Source: Brienomyrus brachyistius
Taxonomy: Eukaryota > Chordata > Actinopteri > Osteoglossiformes > Mormyridae
DNA: 64,000 nucleotides
Assembly: GCF_023856365.1 (NCBI RefSeq)
Contig: NC_064550.1
Span: 18,725,629-18,789,628, forward strand
Direction of reading: 5' to 3'
The notes beneath the pieces were generated by a model. The model had not been told where the DNA came from, did no database searches, and was given only the letters and a program-made list of their open reading frames with translations. Shown one piece after another: positions 37,111 to 49,663 of the stretch. The position numbers and the translations under genes are program-made. Within the stretch, counting starts at the first letter, position 1; each line of letters starts with the position of its first letter.

Positions 37111-38057
37111 AAGAGAAGATGTTCTTAGAATTTTAAAACCACACCAACCTGTTCGACTGTACAGCCTCCTGTCTTGCACTGAACAGCCCGCCAGTCGTGG
37201 GGTCGATTTTTTTTCATGCAGCAATTGCAGGTAGCAGCCCCTAGTAGCTGGCTGTAACTCACAGCGGTACACAGCGGTTTCCTCCTGCGGTCTGAGGTAG
37301 GCATCGCTGGGTTCCCCTCACCAGCTCGTCATCCTGCCCAGCGCTCATCGCCGCTGACGAGTCGCGGCGGCCGTCTGTTAACCGCTTCCCTCGCTCGGGT
37401 TTTAGTGAAGGTGCCACGTCTTACTCCAGAACACTTACGGAAGTAAAACCTTGTATTATCCCAATTAACTTGCTTGTTATTCCAGGCAGCTGCCAAGAAG
37501 ATTACCAGGTTCACCGGTGTGAGTTATTAACACAATAGAAAGGTTCATGCAGTATTGTGCTTCCGGAAGATGACTTAAATGGTTCATAAGAGGGCCCAAA
37601 ATATCTAGTAAAATTTTTATGATTTTTTTTTAAGCAGCTTTCCTTTCCAAGAATCACAGTAAGGAAAATAGCTTCTTTATTAACTTACATTAATGAAAGG
37701 TTGCTTTTTTCCCCTTTACTCGGCCTAGTACCTTTACTAAAGCCAGGCCTTAACTTCAAGGTTCAGATTCCATCTCACTTCACGGCTTGCAAGTACACAG
37801 TGACAGGGAATAATTGCAATTGTTTCTTTCTGAGAGTAAGAATTTAAGCCAGTCAGAGTATCTCAGCTCTTTTGGGCCTGTCAGGCACCTGCAAGTTACC
37901 CGTCGGCTAAAATGAGCGGTTTGTGTTGGTCCACTGGCCCTCCCACAAGGAACCGAGTACAAAAATAAAATTGTAGATGTTGTAGACGGATCAGCATTAG
38001 AACTGATAAAACATAAAGTGACAGGTGGGGAAAAGTAATTGTCATTGATATGTGTAT
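37111..38057. other. Unique sequence, no gene seen
   Basis: No recognised feature. Confidence 0.4.
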
Positions 38058-38205
38058 GTATGTACTGTATATATATGTATGTACTGTATATATATGTATG
38101 TACTGTATATATAGGTATGTACTGTATATATATGTATGTACTGTATATATAGGTATGTACTGTATATATATGTATGTACTGTATATATATGTATGTAATA
38201 TATAC
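38058..38205 (+). repeat. 19-bp minisatellite (GTATGTACTGTATATATAT)
   Basis: About 7.5 copies; units differ only by TATAT or TATAG at the end. Tyr/Ile-rich frames through it are artefacts. Confidence 0.95.
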
Positions 38206-38242
38206 ACACACATATGTACATGCTTACATATACAACTATATA

Positions 38243-38248
<6 letters not shown>

Positions 38249-38332
<84 letters not shown>
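38249..38332 (+). repeat. Compound (TA)n(TG)n microsatellite
   Basis: TA repeats (38249-38288) run directly into TG repeats (38289-38332). Confidence 0.96.
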
Positions 38333-38333
<1 letters not shown>

Positions 38334-38447
38334 TGCGATGCTCAGAGATACAATTAAACATTACAGTATTAGAATGAACAGCAGAACATTAATAAGTAAC
38401 GAGAATTTCTTGTGTTATCTGAAAAGGTGGCTAGATGATCTCCGCTT

Positions 38448-38630
38448 CAGTTCCCAAACCTCTCCTCAGGGGCACCCCAGTAATTTCAAGTATTGATAGA
38501 TTTCACCACCAGCTCACTTAATTAAGTAACTTAATTACTTAAATATCTTGATGAGGCACTGATTAGCCAAACATGGTGTGCTGGTGGTCAGATCAACACA
38601 TGTACGGGTATCCTGGCCGGTGACTGCAAA
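38448..38630. mobile_element. Possible hAT-like MITE
   Basis: CAGTTCCCAAACCTCTCCTC AGGGG at the left and TTAATTACTTAAATATCTTG ATGAGGCACTGATTAGCCAAA in the middle follow the pattern of a common fish hAT MITE. The right end (near TATCCTGGCCGG) is diverged. Confidence 0.45.
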
Positions 38631-38633
38631 TCT

Positions 38634-38693
38634 AACCTTTAGGAGAGCTTTAGAACCTTTAGGAGAGCTTTAGAACCTTTAGGAGAACTTTAA
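38634..38693 (+). repeat. 20-bp tandem repeat, three copies
   Basis: AACCTTTAGGAGAGCTTTAG starts at 38634, 38654 and 38674, with a slightly changed last copy. Confidence 0.92.
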
Positions 38694-40685
38694 AAAGAGC
38701 TGGAAAACTTTGAGACAATATATCATAGTTCACACCTACGTGAAGATCACTTGATGATCTTTTTACATACTGTATATATATATATATAAAATTCAGACGG
38801 TGATGCACCATTACCACTGCATTTGTCCTTCAGACTCTATTACTGCAAATACGTCCATTCCTGTATAACATACGCAGTAGCTGTTAAAAATAATTAACCA
38901 TCAACGTGTAACTAAGCAGAGGTAATAAAAGAGAAAGAAATGTAGCAAAAAAAGGCTGATGGGAGATCATTGTGCAATGTTCTCCGTGGCTAATTTAATT
39001 ACCATGTTAATTATGTAAATATCATCTGCGCCGGGCATCCATACAGTACACGCAGTCGCTGTAAAGGTGCCAGCTCCGAAGAAAGACGCGCACACTGCGC
39101 GTAAATACCATGGGCGGCGGCGTGGAGACTGCGCCTGCTTCACCTCCATGTGTCGTAGCACAGAACAGTGTGTTTCCCTCTCCGAACAAATGGTGGGCAA
39201 GTAACAAAGTGACACAACTCATTGCCATCTGTTATGCTCATTAAAGGCAATTTAAATGAATAGTCACTGGCTTCTCCACGCAGAAGTTCTCGGGCGCAAC
39301 GCGAGTGCGTTTCTGGATCGCCGCCCTGCTGGACCCGTCTCCCCACTGGGCGTGCCCACTCCCCTATCATCATCGCTGCACCCCTCCCATCGAACAAAAC
39401 GCCATTAATCAAATTTGCCTTGATCCAGCTCCTTATGAGACTTAATGCAAAACATAATTTGCTCTTGTTATTCCTCCGTTTTTTTTTTTAAATTATAATT
39501 AAGAAAAAAAATATTTTCATCCTGAGAACGAACAAAGTGATCCAGGGCTCCATTCTTGGTTCTTTTAGAAACTTATGTACCCCCTACATCTTCCACAAGC
39601 ACTTTTTTTTATGTGTTGCATCCTTTACTCCTTAACACCAGCCAGTATTAAATTATTGAGAGGCCATTTCATTTTCCAGTGGAAATATTATTTATACGAT
39701 AATGAAGGCCAGACTCTACAGCACACTGGCATATCATAAGTTCCTCCGCAGTGCAGCTAATCACACTGTAACTTTAAAGGACAGTGCAGAATTGACAAGG
39801 CACCTACTGTTCAGGATTTCTGAGGTTTTTCTTGTGTGTATAAGTATTTGCACACATTTTCAAGAAGATGGATGGTAAAATGAACTTATGTGCATGTCTG
39901 TGCATGTGGGTGTGTGCGTTTGAGGATAATATCACGGACTAATTCATTTGGCTGTGCTGGTATGTATTTTTAGGATAATGTCATTTACTGATGAGCTGTT
40001 TTCTGAAATCTTGCCATTAGACTTAGGCAAAATATTTAGCGTCCCCCATTCTTGTCTTTTACCATCTTCCTGCTTCTCAGTGGATTGATATTTGCCTCCA
40101 CCTTCACTGCTTCTCCATGACCTTACAAGATCTTCTTACTGACATACACAAACATTACGCTATGGATAAATCATCCTGGTTTCCTTCTGTTTCTTATCCT
40201 GTGACTGAATGTGTCTCCTCGCCTACAGGGAGCACACTGAAAGGGCCATTTCCCCATCTGCTTTTGGGGAATTTAGGATCTGACATCGAGACCAGAAGGG
40301 TGTGGGATCAAAACTCAAAAGGAACCTTGGTTCTGGAGAACCTGGGCAGTGGAAATGGTTAAAAGTTCTACATTTCTATGCAGTGCACGCACAGCTCTGT
40401 AGGGGAGGAAGCTGCCATATGGGTAATGTTTGGGGAGCTAGAGGTGGGTGTGAAAGTCTTCGCCTCTACAACGTTACGAACCTAAAATACAGAAAATAGG
40501 CTGGAAGTGGGATGCCAAGATCAGCTGTCCTGTGATATTGATGGTTCCTATGGCTTTATAAACTACAGGAATTATGCCTGGGTGTACTTAATAGCATAAG
40601 GATCACTTAAAAATACTATTGAAACTTTGCTACAAGTGTTAATTGTGTTACTGCTGCATAGCTGTTTTATTTATTTGTTAATTTA
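38694..40685. other. Unique sequence, possible conserved non-coding blocks
   Basis: 38975-39030 and 39210-39480 contain clustered homeodomain-type words (TTTAATTACC, GTTAATTATG, GCTCATTAAAG, CCATTAATCAAATTTGCC) in non-repetitive sequence. No gene is seen. Confidence 0.35.
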
Positions 40686-40735
40686 TTTGGTAACTTTAAT
40701 AATCCCAGAGGGAAATTCTAATTTCCAGCAGCTCA
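40686..40735 (-). mobile_element. LINE 3'-tail remnant
   Basis: TAACTTTAATAATCCCAGAG GGAAATTC is the reverse of a common fish LINE 3' end (AATTTCCCTCTGGGATTAATAAA). A similar piece is at 53308-53350. Confidence 0.45.
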
Positions 40736-41383
40736 ATACCGCAGTTTTTCAGACATAAAAGGTTGAAAAACACACAGAAGAGACTCTAGAGCCTTTCTGA
40801 ATGAAATAGAACATTTATGTCTGTATATTATGGCTTTTCTGCTTCAATTACTTATTTTTCTTTTTTATCTGTTCGCTTTCTGTTGTGTCTGACGGCAGAC
40901 CTTGCAAAAAGCCTGGATTTCTTCTTAATGAAAGTTACATGAAGTGAAGCGATTGCTTTTCAGAAGGGACAGCTATTGACCATGCAACAGCAATCGTATT
41001 TTGCTAGCTTGCAGTTCTAAACTACAGCAAACAGTGACAGTTTATAGATGCAATACGTCGACTAGTAGGACTAGACTGTTGCTTATGTTATAACTGGCAG
41101 CATTCCTACGTATTCCCACAATTGGAATTTTCACCAGCGAATCGTTTAAAGCTTGATGACAATGTTGAACAGCAATTTATTAGTGCATCACATGCTGTAC
41201 GAAATGCTAGGTCTATTTATTATAAATGGATTGCAGTCATCAAGCCACACTTGTAGGAAACTTTCGTGAATGTCGCAATTAAGCAGGACAAAATTAAATC
41301 AATGCTCTGGCCTCATTTATGCTTTGTAGTGTTTCCGGTACCAGCTTAAGCCTTCCTGTCGGTGATGCACTTGCATCAGACCT

Positions 41384-41642
41384 TCAGGGTTGCTAGCATT
41401 GGTCAGCTGGCTAGAGTTGGATTTTCAGTTTGAGTCCAGTCTGCACACACATTTGCATGCATGTAACGGATTTATTACCTTGTAAATAGTCTGTAGGGTT
41501 TCCAAACTACCCCAACGATTTCGATGTGGCTAATTTTAGGTTTATAATGGAATAATATTGATTTTGCTGTAAGATGTCTTGCGTGAGCGTGAGAGTCAGA
41601 AAGTGTGAGTGTCACGCCAGACGCATGAGATTTGGCAACCCA
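41384..41642 (+). mobile_element. Dispersed repeat family A, copy 2
   Basis: More complete copy of the element at 25657-25895. It starts CAGGGTTGCTAGCATTGG and ends TTTGGCAACCCAG, giving short imperfect inverted ends. The body is non-coding. Confidence 0.82.
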
Positions 41643-44600
41643 GAACTTTGTAGACCATGACAAGGTTCTACCAAGAGCTGCTCTGTGTTTCTACCATCAT
41701 GTGGGTCTGAGTGCCCTTAAGCTTCCGTTTCATGTGGCTTTCCACACATCTGGACAGTAGACTGAAATTAAATGATGCCATTTACCATCAAGCCAAATTT
41801 TGTTTGCCTTTTAAATGTCAAACTTTTTGATCCCTCATTGTCGGCCTCCCGTATCAGGAGTTCGTCTGACAGAATGCTGCGGTACAAAGTGTTGCTTTGC
41901 TGACCTCACTTCTGCCCTTGTGTGGTCTTAAACCCTCCCAGATGTCCTCCCCCCCTGTGGTACTCACACGTAAAGCTTTACAGCTTTCACAGCTGGGGAA
42001 CCTTCTAATACACGTCTTCGTCAATAGCTTACCGTGCAAATTTTTGACCTTTTTTTTTTTTCTTTGGTCAGATGGCATAATATAGTATGAACTCTTCTCA
42101 CCCTTGTTCACAACAAAGTGGAACTGTGGTTATGTTCTTAGGTTTTATCCCTCATAGCGCACTGTTTGAGAATCAGGTGCATGATGGGAAGTAGGCCAGT
42201 GCACAGGGCAGGGACTGGGGGGATTGGAAATGTGGCGGCACGCCAGAATCAATTGCTGGTGTAATGAGATGGCAGGATGCCAGGTTGCCATGGAGCCGCC
42301 TCGCACTCCCTGTCCTTCACTGGATGATTGGTCTAAATGAAAGCAAGAGAGAGAGAGAGAGAGAGAGAGAACGACAGAGCGATGGAGTGAGGGAGAGGGA
42401 ACAGAGGACTGCCAGGACAGAGGAGGGCAGAGGAGAAAGTGAAAAGGGGCGTAGGTGATGAAAAAGAGAGACAGGGCGATTGGAAATGGAGGATTAGTGA
42501 GGCAGAGAGAGAGAGAGAGAGGGATGGCAGGAGGTGGCTGTAGCGCGAGTGCGGAAAAGGAGAGATCATTAGGAAGACGCATTAATGCTGTCTTGGAGAC
42601 TCAAGGCTTCCCTCCCAAACTTGACCTCGAACCTTCGTTTAAGCGAAAGTGTGGGGGAATGTGATTCAGACGCAACAACACAACGGTCTTTTTAAATTAA
42701 AATGTCAAGAAATACATTTTTCCCCCCTTAGTTTTGGACTGAAACTTGTTGTATTCAGCTGGCAGGGGATGAAAGCCACAAACCCCCCCCCCCCGGTACC
42801 CCTTCACCCAGCCTTCCACTATGGCTTCTTTCTTCCTGCCTTAAGACAAGCTGCTTTCCTGGCAAGATTAATGGCATTAGCCAGTTTAATTTCACCCGAA
42901 AAAAACCCTAAACAAAACATGCATTTCTTCATTCCTCTTCTGTGACTCCAGGTCCTGTCTAACTGTCAGACGAGATGTGTTAATATTGCATGGTTGGCAC
43001 CCTTTAGCGATTACTAGGCAACAATCCCGAGAAATGAATAGAAAATTACCAAGCGATTAATACAGTAATTAGGCCTGCCACTACCCCCACCCCTTCTACC
43101 TCTACCCTCGCAACCCCCAGCTCAACTAACTAACCCCTGTCTTGGCCTTCTGGCTCATTTGCTTATTTTCCCGTTTAAGAGCATGCTTTTAGCGGCTTTC
43201 GTGCCTCTTTACGATACACGCCAGTGTCCTCGCGTGATCCCTGCTTCAGCTCGCAGCAGGGAATTGTGGGACTTTATCAGTTCATTCCACACACTTCAGT
43301 TCCCTCGATATCAGAAATAATCTCCGGATTTTCTCCAGATTCTGCTGAGGGGACTGTTTTTTTTTTTCTCCAGTGGTTGCGAGGAGTTTCTGGGTAGGAT
43401 TTAGGCTGCATGACCCGTCCATGCCCTCACCTTAACTACTCGCGTTGGATGCCGTTTTCTTATTAATAATAATAAAAAAAAAAACACATGGATACAATCC
43501 CAGCGGTGCTGCAGGTCTTTCAGGGACATACACATAGCAACGGATGTGAAACAAGAAAACAAATGTATTTCATTGTTGTAATTCAATCTTGGCACAGTCC
43601 CGTAGCTGAGACCAGAGAAAGAACAAGGGGATGTCTTTGAGCAGCTGCGTGCAAGATCGAAATATTTAGCTTGTCATATGTACAGTATATCTCCGCTTTT
43701 GTTTTTGTTTCTAATTTGCACCTGTCACTGATATGGATGCTGCATCTTATGTCTGCGTAGCCCGTTTTGGCTGGTCTTATGCTGTTCAGTAAAGGAACTG
43801 AAAACGGGCACGGTCGACAGTGTGACGCGCCTCACATTATCTCTGTGAAGGTTCTGACTGCTGCCCACACTCCTCTGGTCTGCATTTAGCTGCACATTCC
43901 TCTGTAATTAAGTCTAATTAGCTAGGCAGGGTCTAGGTCAATGCCTCTCCTGTGGGGAGTGATGAGAGATGCTTCAGGACAACGCGGAATGTGTCTTCTG
44001 TAGTTCCCGAAGACATCTCCTCAGGTTCATGAATCATCACTTGCTTACCTCTCCTGAAGAGTCTGGAAGCCAATTGGCTGCACCTTCTTTTTCCCCCCGA
44101 AACACGGCTGTCGGCTGATGTTTCTGCTATCGGCCACCTCTTTTGTTGCAGGTAGAGGGTTCAGCTTCTGGCAAAGTGGCCTTGAGGGAGGGTATGTTCT
44201 CACCTCCGGACCAGCTGACCAGCTCCCCTTGCCAGATGCTTTCTATGCTACCAGCCCTGACTTGTGACCTGTGGGCGTCATCTAGCAGGTAAACCCCATC
44301 CTTCTCTTTCATACATGTTTGGATAAGTTACAGGAATCCTTATAAATGAAGGCCTGCCATCCTCACTTGTAATGCCAGTGGCCAAATTAGCGATTTAAAC
44401 CTGAAATCTACTGCTTAAAGTTTGGCTCTTTAAACTACCTCGCCAGCTGCTGGATTGTTGGACCCTCAAGGGTTTGGCGGCCATTTTGGTCTCTGTCTGA
44501 CTCCAACTCTGCCTTTATATATCACTGTAATCTGTTTTCATTCTTAATATTCCCTTTTTACGCTCTGAGCCGTTGACATTTGGGGATCAAACTGGCAAGA

Positions 44601-46982
44601 AAATTTTGAAACAAGCAGGAAAGTGCAAGAAGTTGTGCTATGAAAATAAAAATGAATTAGATCCCTGTTCTAGGATGTGTTGTCGGCCTATTTTATGTTT
44701 GTTACGCGCCCCTGCTTTGTATGACAAAAAAGATCAGGTGTGCATATTGACTACACAGCTGTCTTTCAACAAGGCAGAAAAAAATGCACCTTTAATTTTA
44801 CCTCAAAGCTCCATAAACATCCTCATTTAGAAATATAATGATGACACTTGCATTTAATTAAGTGGCAGATTAAAACCTTAAGTATTGAACTGTTTTTAAA
44901 TAAAATCTGATTAAAAGCTTTTTCTATCTCTTTTATAAGCCTTTTACCATCTGAAAATGTCAGATGAAACCCTTGTTATGTTCGAGCTTCTGTATAAAAA
45001 TATATCATGTTTTTTTTTTTTTTTTAGATTTAAAAATAATTGAAAAGGATGTGCTGTGATTGGATGTTACGATGTACCGCCGGATCGTGTCCTCCGTTAT
45101 CCCCTCCTGCCCCCTCCCCCTTGGGGTCCCACCCCACGTTCTCTGGCGGTGCACCCGCTGGCCCCCTGGACCTTATTTGTGCCTGGTCCAGCCAGGGCCC
45201 GAAAAGTTGTGGGAGAGGCGAGACAGCGCTGGCCGGGGCTGTCTGAGGTGTGGATTAATGTTGGGGATTGGCGGAGGGGTGCCGCAGTCGCGCGTGAGCA
45301 GAATGCAGAAGAAAAAGAGAGTGAGCATGCGAGAGAGAGAGAGAGAGAGAGAATGGGGAGAAAATAGAGGCCCACGTTACTGCTCGCTCTCACTCCCGTC
45401 TGGTTTTCTCGATCAAACGGACCATTCGCACTCACCGTGTTTGCTTGTGACATCCAAGGCGTCCATGTGTGGTGTGGCACTATATGAGAATTTATTTTTC
45501 AGCAGTTCCTTTGTGTCAATCTCTTACCACGGGTTGACATTAAAATCTAGAGATAACACGCAACGCATATAATAAAACACACGCTATAGGCAGAACCTGC
45601 GTCGTACGGTTTACTGGTAAACCGGTCAAAATGCCGATAAAATTCCTCTTATTTGATGTTAGAGGTGTGCTCTGACAGGTGGCCATCACTGAACACAGGG
45701 ACGCGGTAGTTACTGCCCCCCAGTGACGGTCAGGGGGCAGTCCAGTACCCAGGGCTGGTTGTTAAGGTGATGATGCCCCGGTCTTGTCCTCCATTCCTGC
45801 TCTTCAGGGATCGGGCCTCCATGCTTTTTGCAGTGCTTGGGCGGGCTGGAATTTCCCCGAACACAAAGATGAGCGAGTTTACCTTCCCGCACTTTTCAGC
45901 AGCTCCTCCTCTGCGTGGCACCGGGAAGGCGCTGGCGCGCTCACACTGCTAATCGGCAGTCTCTTCGTCCGCTTGCCGCATCTACGCTGCAGACATGCAA
46001 AGCAGACTGTTAGTATGAGAGTTACTAGTTCAAACCACTGTATGTTCAGTCTGATTGGCCCCAGAATCCAGTGTATCCAATATGGCGCCCGCATAGCTAT
46101 GTTTTCGTAGCTACTCAAACGATAGCTTACCTATAACTTAGGCTAGTGCACATGTTTGTGATGCAGGATTATCCTGCAGTTAATAAGGCTGTTTATGTTA
46201 ATTCCTTGCAAAAATATATTTATTTTAATTAATGTTAAAATAAATTTACTTTTAGGAATGACACAGCTGTGTGTGCTTATCGCATGGGTTTTATCATGTG
46301 TAATCAATAAAATACCTTGTAGTTGTATTATAACTCATTAGCTGAGAGTTAAATTGTGTTCGTTCTGTGCAAGAGTGTCTGCATGTGTGCAAGAGAAAGT
46401 GAAAGAGTACAAAAAGGTAAGTGTGTCACAGTGGTGTGATGTTGAAAAGTGTAGTATTGCTGTAAAGCAAGAAATATGGCTGAGTTCCAAGAACAATTTC
46501 TTGTTTTAGGCACCGACTTTAAAGCTCGACGTTTGTTTTTGCAGCGTTGGAAGACGTCCAGTTGGTGCATGCGAACGTATTCTTGTCCGTAGTTTTTGGG
46601 GTAGGTGCAGGCTGGGGCACCAAGGATCTGCTTACCTGAGCTGGCTGGCATGGGGGGGCTGAGGAGGGACGGCGCTGGTGCACCACGCCAAATCGCCCGT
46701 GCCACAATCCCCGAGCCCTCCTTTATTTTGCTTTTGACGGAGGAGAGGCTATGGGAAGGCGAAGGGCGAGGGAGCCAGGGAGAGGCAGAGAGAGAGAGTG
46801 AAAACCAAGCCAATGTTTTTAAGACTTGATCTTGGCTTTCATACAAACAGATGTTGGCTGTCATTCGGCTCTTAAGCAGGCACCCGCGTAGTAGAACACA
46901 GAGATTTCTTCAGGCTCCAACATAGTTTCTTTCATTCTTTATTTATTTATTTTCAGATTGACCAACTAAGCCCGAAAAGCGC
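41643..46982. other. Unique sequence with GA-rich patches
   Basis: (GA)n at 42346-42370, 42506-42521 and 45333-45352. C run at 42785-42794. 42855-43085 has clustered ATTAAT/AATTAG words and may be a conserved non-coding element. No gene is recognised. Confidence 0.4.
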
Positions 46983-47125
46983 AGGAACCTGTTTTTTTTT
47001 TGTTCGCCTTTTTCTTTTTTCTTCCTCTCTCTCCTACTCTCTCTCACTCTTCCTGATTGCGTTCTTTCTCTCCCGGTCTCCTTCTCTCTCCCTCTCCCTC
47101 TCTCCCTCTCTCTCTTTTTCTGTCT
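46983..47125 (+). repeat. Pyrimidine tract (TC-rich)
   Basis: About 140 bp of CT, CCT and TTTC words with few purines. The reverse strand frame rich in Arg and Glu is an artefact of this composition. Confidence 0.85.
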
Positions 47126-47306
47126 AACGCCTTCTTTGTTTTTTACTCCTTTTGCATTCGCTTTTCCGTGGTCGCGTTGGTCGCGTGGTCGCGTTCCGTT
47201 TTCCTCGCGGGCCACAATGGAGCCAAGGCGCCGGCCCTCCCCCTGCCAAGCACCGCGGGCACCGTAAGCGTAAAGAACCCATTTGGAAACAATGAGGAAA
47301 CCATCG
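47125..47306 (+). other. Possible lncRNA exon with a good splice donor
   Basis: A long pyrimidine tract (46983-47125) precedes a CpG-containing segment that ends at ATCG|GTAAGTCATG (47306/47307), a strong donor. Inside is a short direct repeat of the word GGTCGCGT (47167-47193). The acceptor is not obvious because no clear YAG follows the tract closely. A short open frame crosses the donor (ending VKNPFGNNEETIG), with no domain I recognise. It lies about 10 kb upstream of the microRNAs on the same strand, so it could belong to their host RNA; this is only a suggestion. Confidence 0.22.
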
Positions 47307-49638
47307 GTAAGTCATGATTAACATGCTTTAAAAGCTGCGATGTTTCTGTGTTTATTTCTTGATGTTTCCCGTCCCTGTCCCTGTCCCCCTGCCCCCCTCG
47401 TCCCAAATTGCCAATTCAGTTCCATAAAAATAAAGAACCACATGGGATGATTTCTGCCAAAATGAGGAATTATGCCTAGTTTTTCACCCCCCGTCCCTGT
47501 GGAAAAACGGCCTAAGTGCTGTATTCCAGAGCTGCTTTTCTGTTGACGTGCAGCGAAGCCACAAAGACAACAGGACAGTGCTCATCTATATTTATTGTGC
47601 CTCTAGTTGGATCTGGTCGCTTCGACCTTTGACCGCGGCTTGTGGGTAGCGGGTCTTCGATCCCGGTCATGCTTTGTACGCATGGTTCTGGGCCGATGGC
47701 GCATCTGTGGCCCATCTCTCTCTCCCCCCCCCCCCCCCCCCGCTATTGTTTGAACCCCCCTGGCCACCCTGTCCACATTCCCAGCACCACAGATTCCAAT
47801 TCTGCTACTTTGCCCTTCACTGGTCTGCCATGGTGCCACCCATGGGCAAAGCCCCATCCTGTCTCCCTTATTGTTCTTGCCCTCTTTCCTAGGTATCCCG
47901 TTGTTCTTTTTTATAATAAAAAAAAAAATGTTTTTGGCCTCTTGGTGTGGCCTTTCAAACGCCGAGAGAAAAGAACTTGGCACCAGCTTGAAAGTCAAAT
48001 CTGTTCATTTGAATTCAAGTGCGAGGACGGTCAATGTCGTTGACGGTCTCCTACCGTCCACATAAACTATTCACTGTACCTCTTTCGGCAGGCTGACTCT
48101 TTAACGGCCTGCCCTTCCCTCTTAACCAGCATCTCACCGTTAACAATTTAAATCTCCATCCAAAAAAGCATTGAAACCTTTTTTTTTTTTTTTTTTTTGC
48201 TTAATTTTCTTAATCATACTGTAAGATACCCATATTCTAAGCTGATCCACAGAAGGCCCGAGATATTGTGGTAAACTGTGAGACTTTCCAAAGTAAAGTT
48301 ATCCGAAGACTTTTTGAAGACGACTACAGTTTATATAATGTTACGTTTTGTGTCTGATTTTTAGTGATCAGTGTTTTATCAGATTTGAAGTTGTAATCTT
48401 CTGCTGATGCCTATGAAATCTGGCGTTTTACAAAATTAAAAAAAAAAAAAAAAAAAAAGCATAATGTAGTGTAAATCTTCTCTTCACTTTTCAGAAACCT
48501 TGCAGTTCTTCACAAATTCATTGCCGCCCTTTAAAAACGCTGGAGTAGTTCACTGAGTAGTACTGCAGTATTGTAATATACACAATAGTATTTCATTGAG
48601 AGTATAAAGGTCTTTTGGGAAGACGGCTCCCGCCTGTACTCCCTGAATGGATCATGGTATGATCACACATCTCAGGAGGGTTTCTCCTTTTTTGTCTTTC
48701 TGGTGTGTTCACCACTGGTTTTACTGTACAGAGTGTCAAGGTCTTTTTTTCCCCCGTTCACCAAAAGCACATGGTTTCTGTGAGACCAAAGAAAAGCCAG
48801 GCCTGCAAGCGAACATTCCCAGCGTGCCCACGAATGCAGACATAAACGTGAGAAGCGGGGCGCAGCGTAGCTACACCGGGTTTTTCTTTATTGGTTGTTT
48901 GCTTCTGTACTCCTAAAGAATGAGGGGCGTCACAGAAACACATTTACAACTTGCTGCAAATTAAGAATTCCTGTATGTCACAACTAAGTTTTTTACCATT
49001 TTCATAAAAGGGAATTCTCTATCTCTATCAAAATTCAGATTTTTTTCTTTTATTATTTCATATCATTCCATCATACATTCGCTATTATAATAGTCTCTTC
49101 AGAATGAAACTTCTAACAGAGTATGATCTTATAATTATGCTTTTTTTTTCTGAAAATAGCTGTTATTTCTGTCATCGATTTTTTATATTAGATAAATTTG
49201 GATACATCTGTAAACACGCATCTCTTCACCAGCACTAAATATAGTCTTCAGTTCTTAAGTTACTTAATTAAAATGTAGGTTTTTGTGTACAGAAGGTTTT
49301 ATTAATTTCAGTAACTTATGGCAGCAACCTGGCAGCTTTTTGCTCTGAAACCAGCATTTTGGGGCAAATTCTTCTTAAATTCTTAAATTATACTTGACAA
49401 TGACTTAATTGATCCCAGGAAAAGGTGCAGGACTTGCGCCTGTGTCTGATATAATTGGCTCAGAATCTAATATATGAAACTGGAGATTCTGTGACATTGT
49501 CCCTTGATCCTGTAGTGTACAAAATATAGGGATGAAGCATTTGGCAGCTGGGCGATACCTTCCTGTATTGCTTTTAATTTTAAAATTAAAGACTGCAGTT
49601 AACCTAGTGATTAAGTGTGTGAACTCGGGGCCTAAGTG
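47307..49638. other. Unique to T-rich sequence, no gene seen
   Basis: An 18-C run lies at 47724-47741, with a T run at 48180-48198 and an A run at 48439-48458. Confidence 0.4.
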
Positions 49639-49663
49639 GCACCCACCTGTCACAGGTGGGTGC
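49639..49663. promoter_or_regulatory. 25-bp palindrome with paired E2-boxes
   Basis: GCACCCACCTGT, one C, then ACAGGTGGGTGC: twelve-base arms that match perfectly. Each arm holds CACCTG or CAGGTG, the site type bound by ZEB and SNAI factors. The function is inferred; it may be the end of an old element. Confidence 0.35.

Noticed and set aside
37780..38496. Tyr/Ile/Val-rich frames on both strands
   Set aside because: They read through the 19-bp array and the (TA)n(TG)n microsatellite.
47642..47998. Minus- and plus-strand frames of about 130 codons around the 18-C run
   Set aside because: Proline or glycine stretches come from the C run, and no domain is visible.
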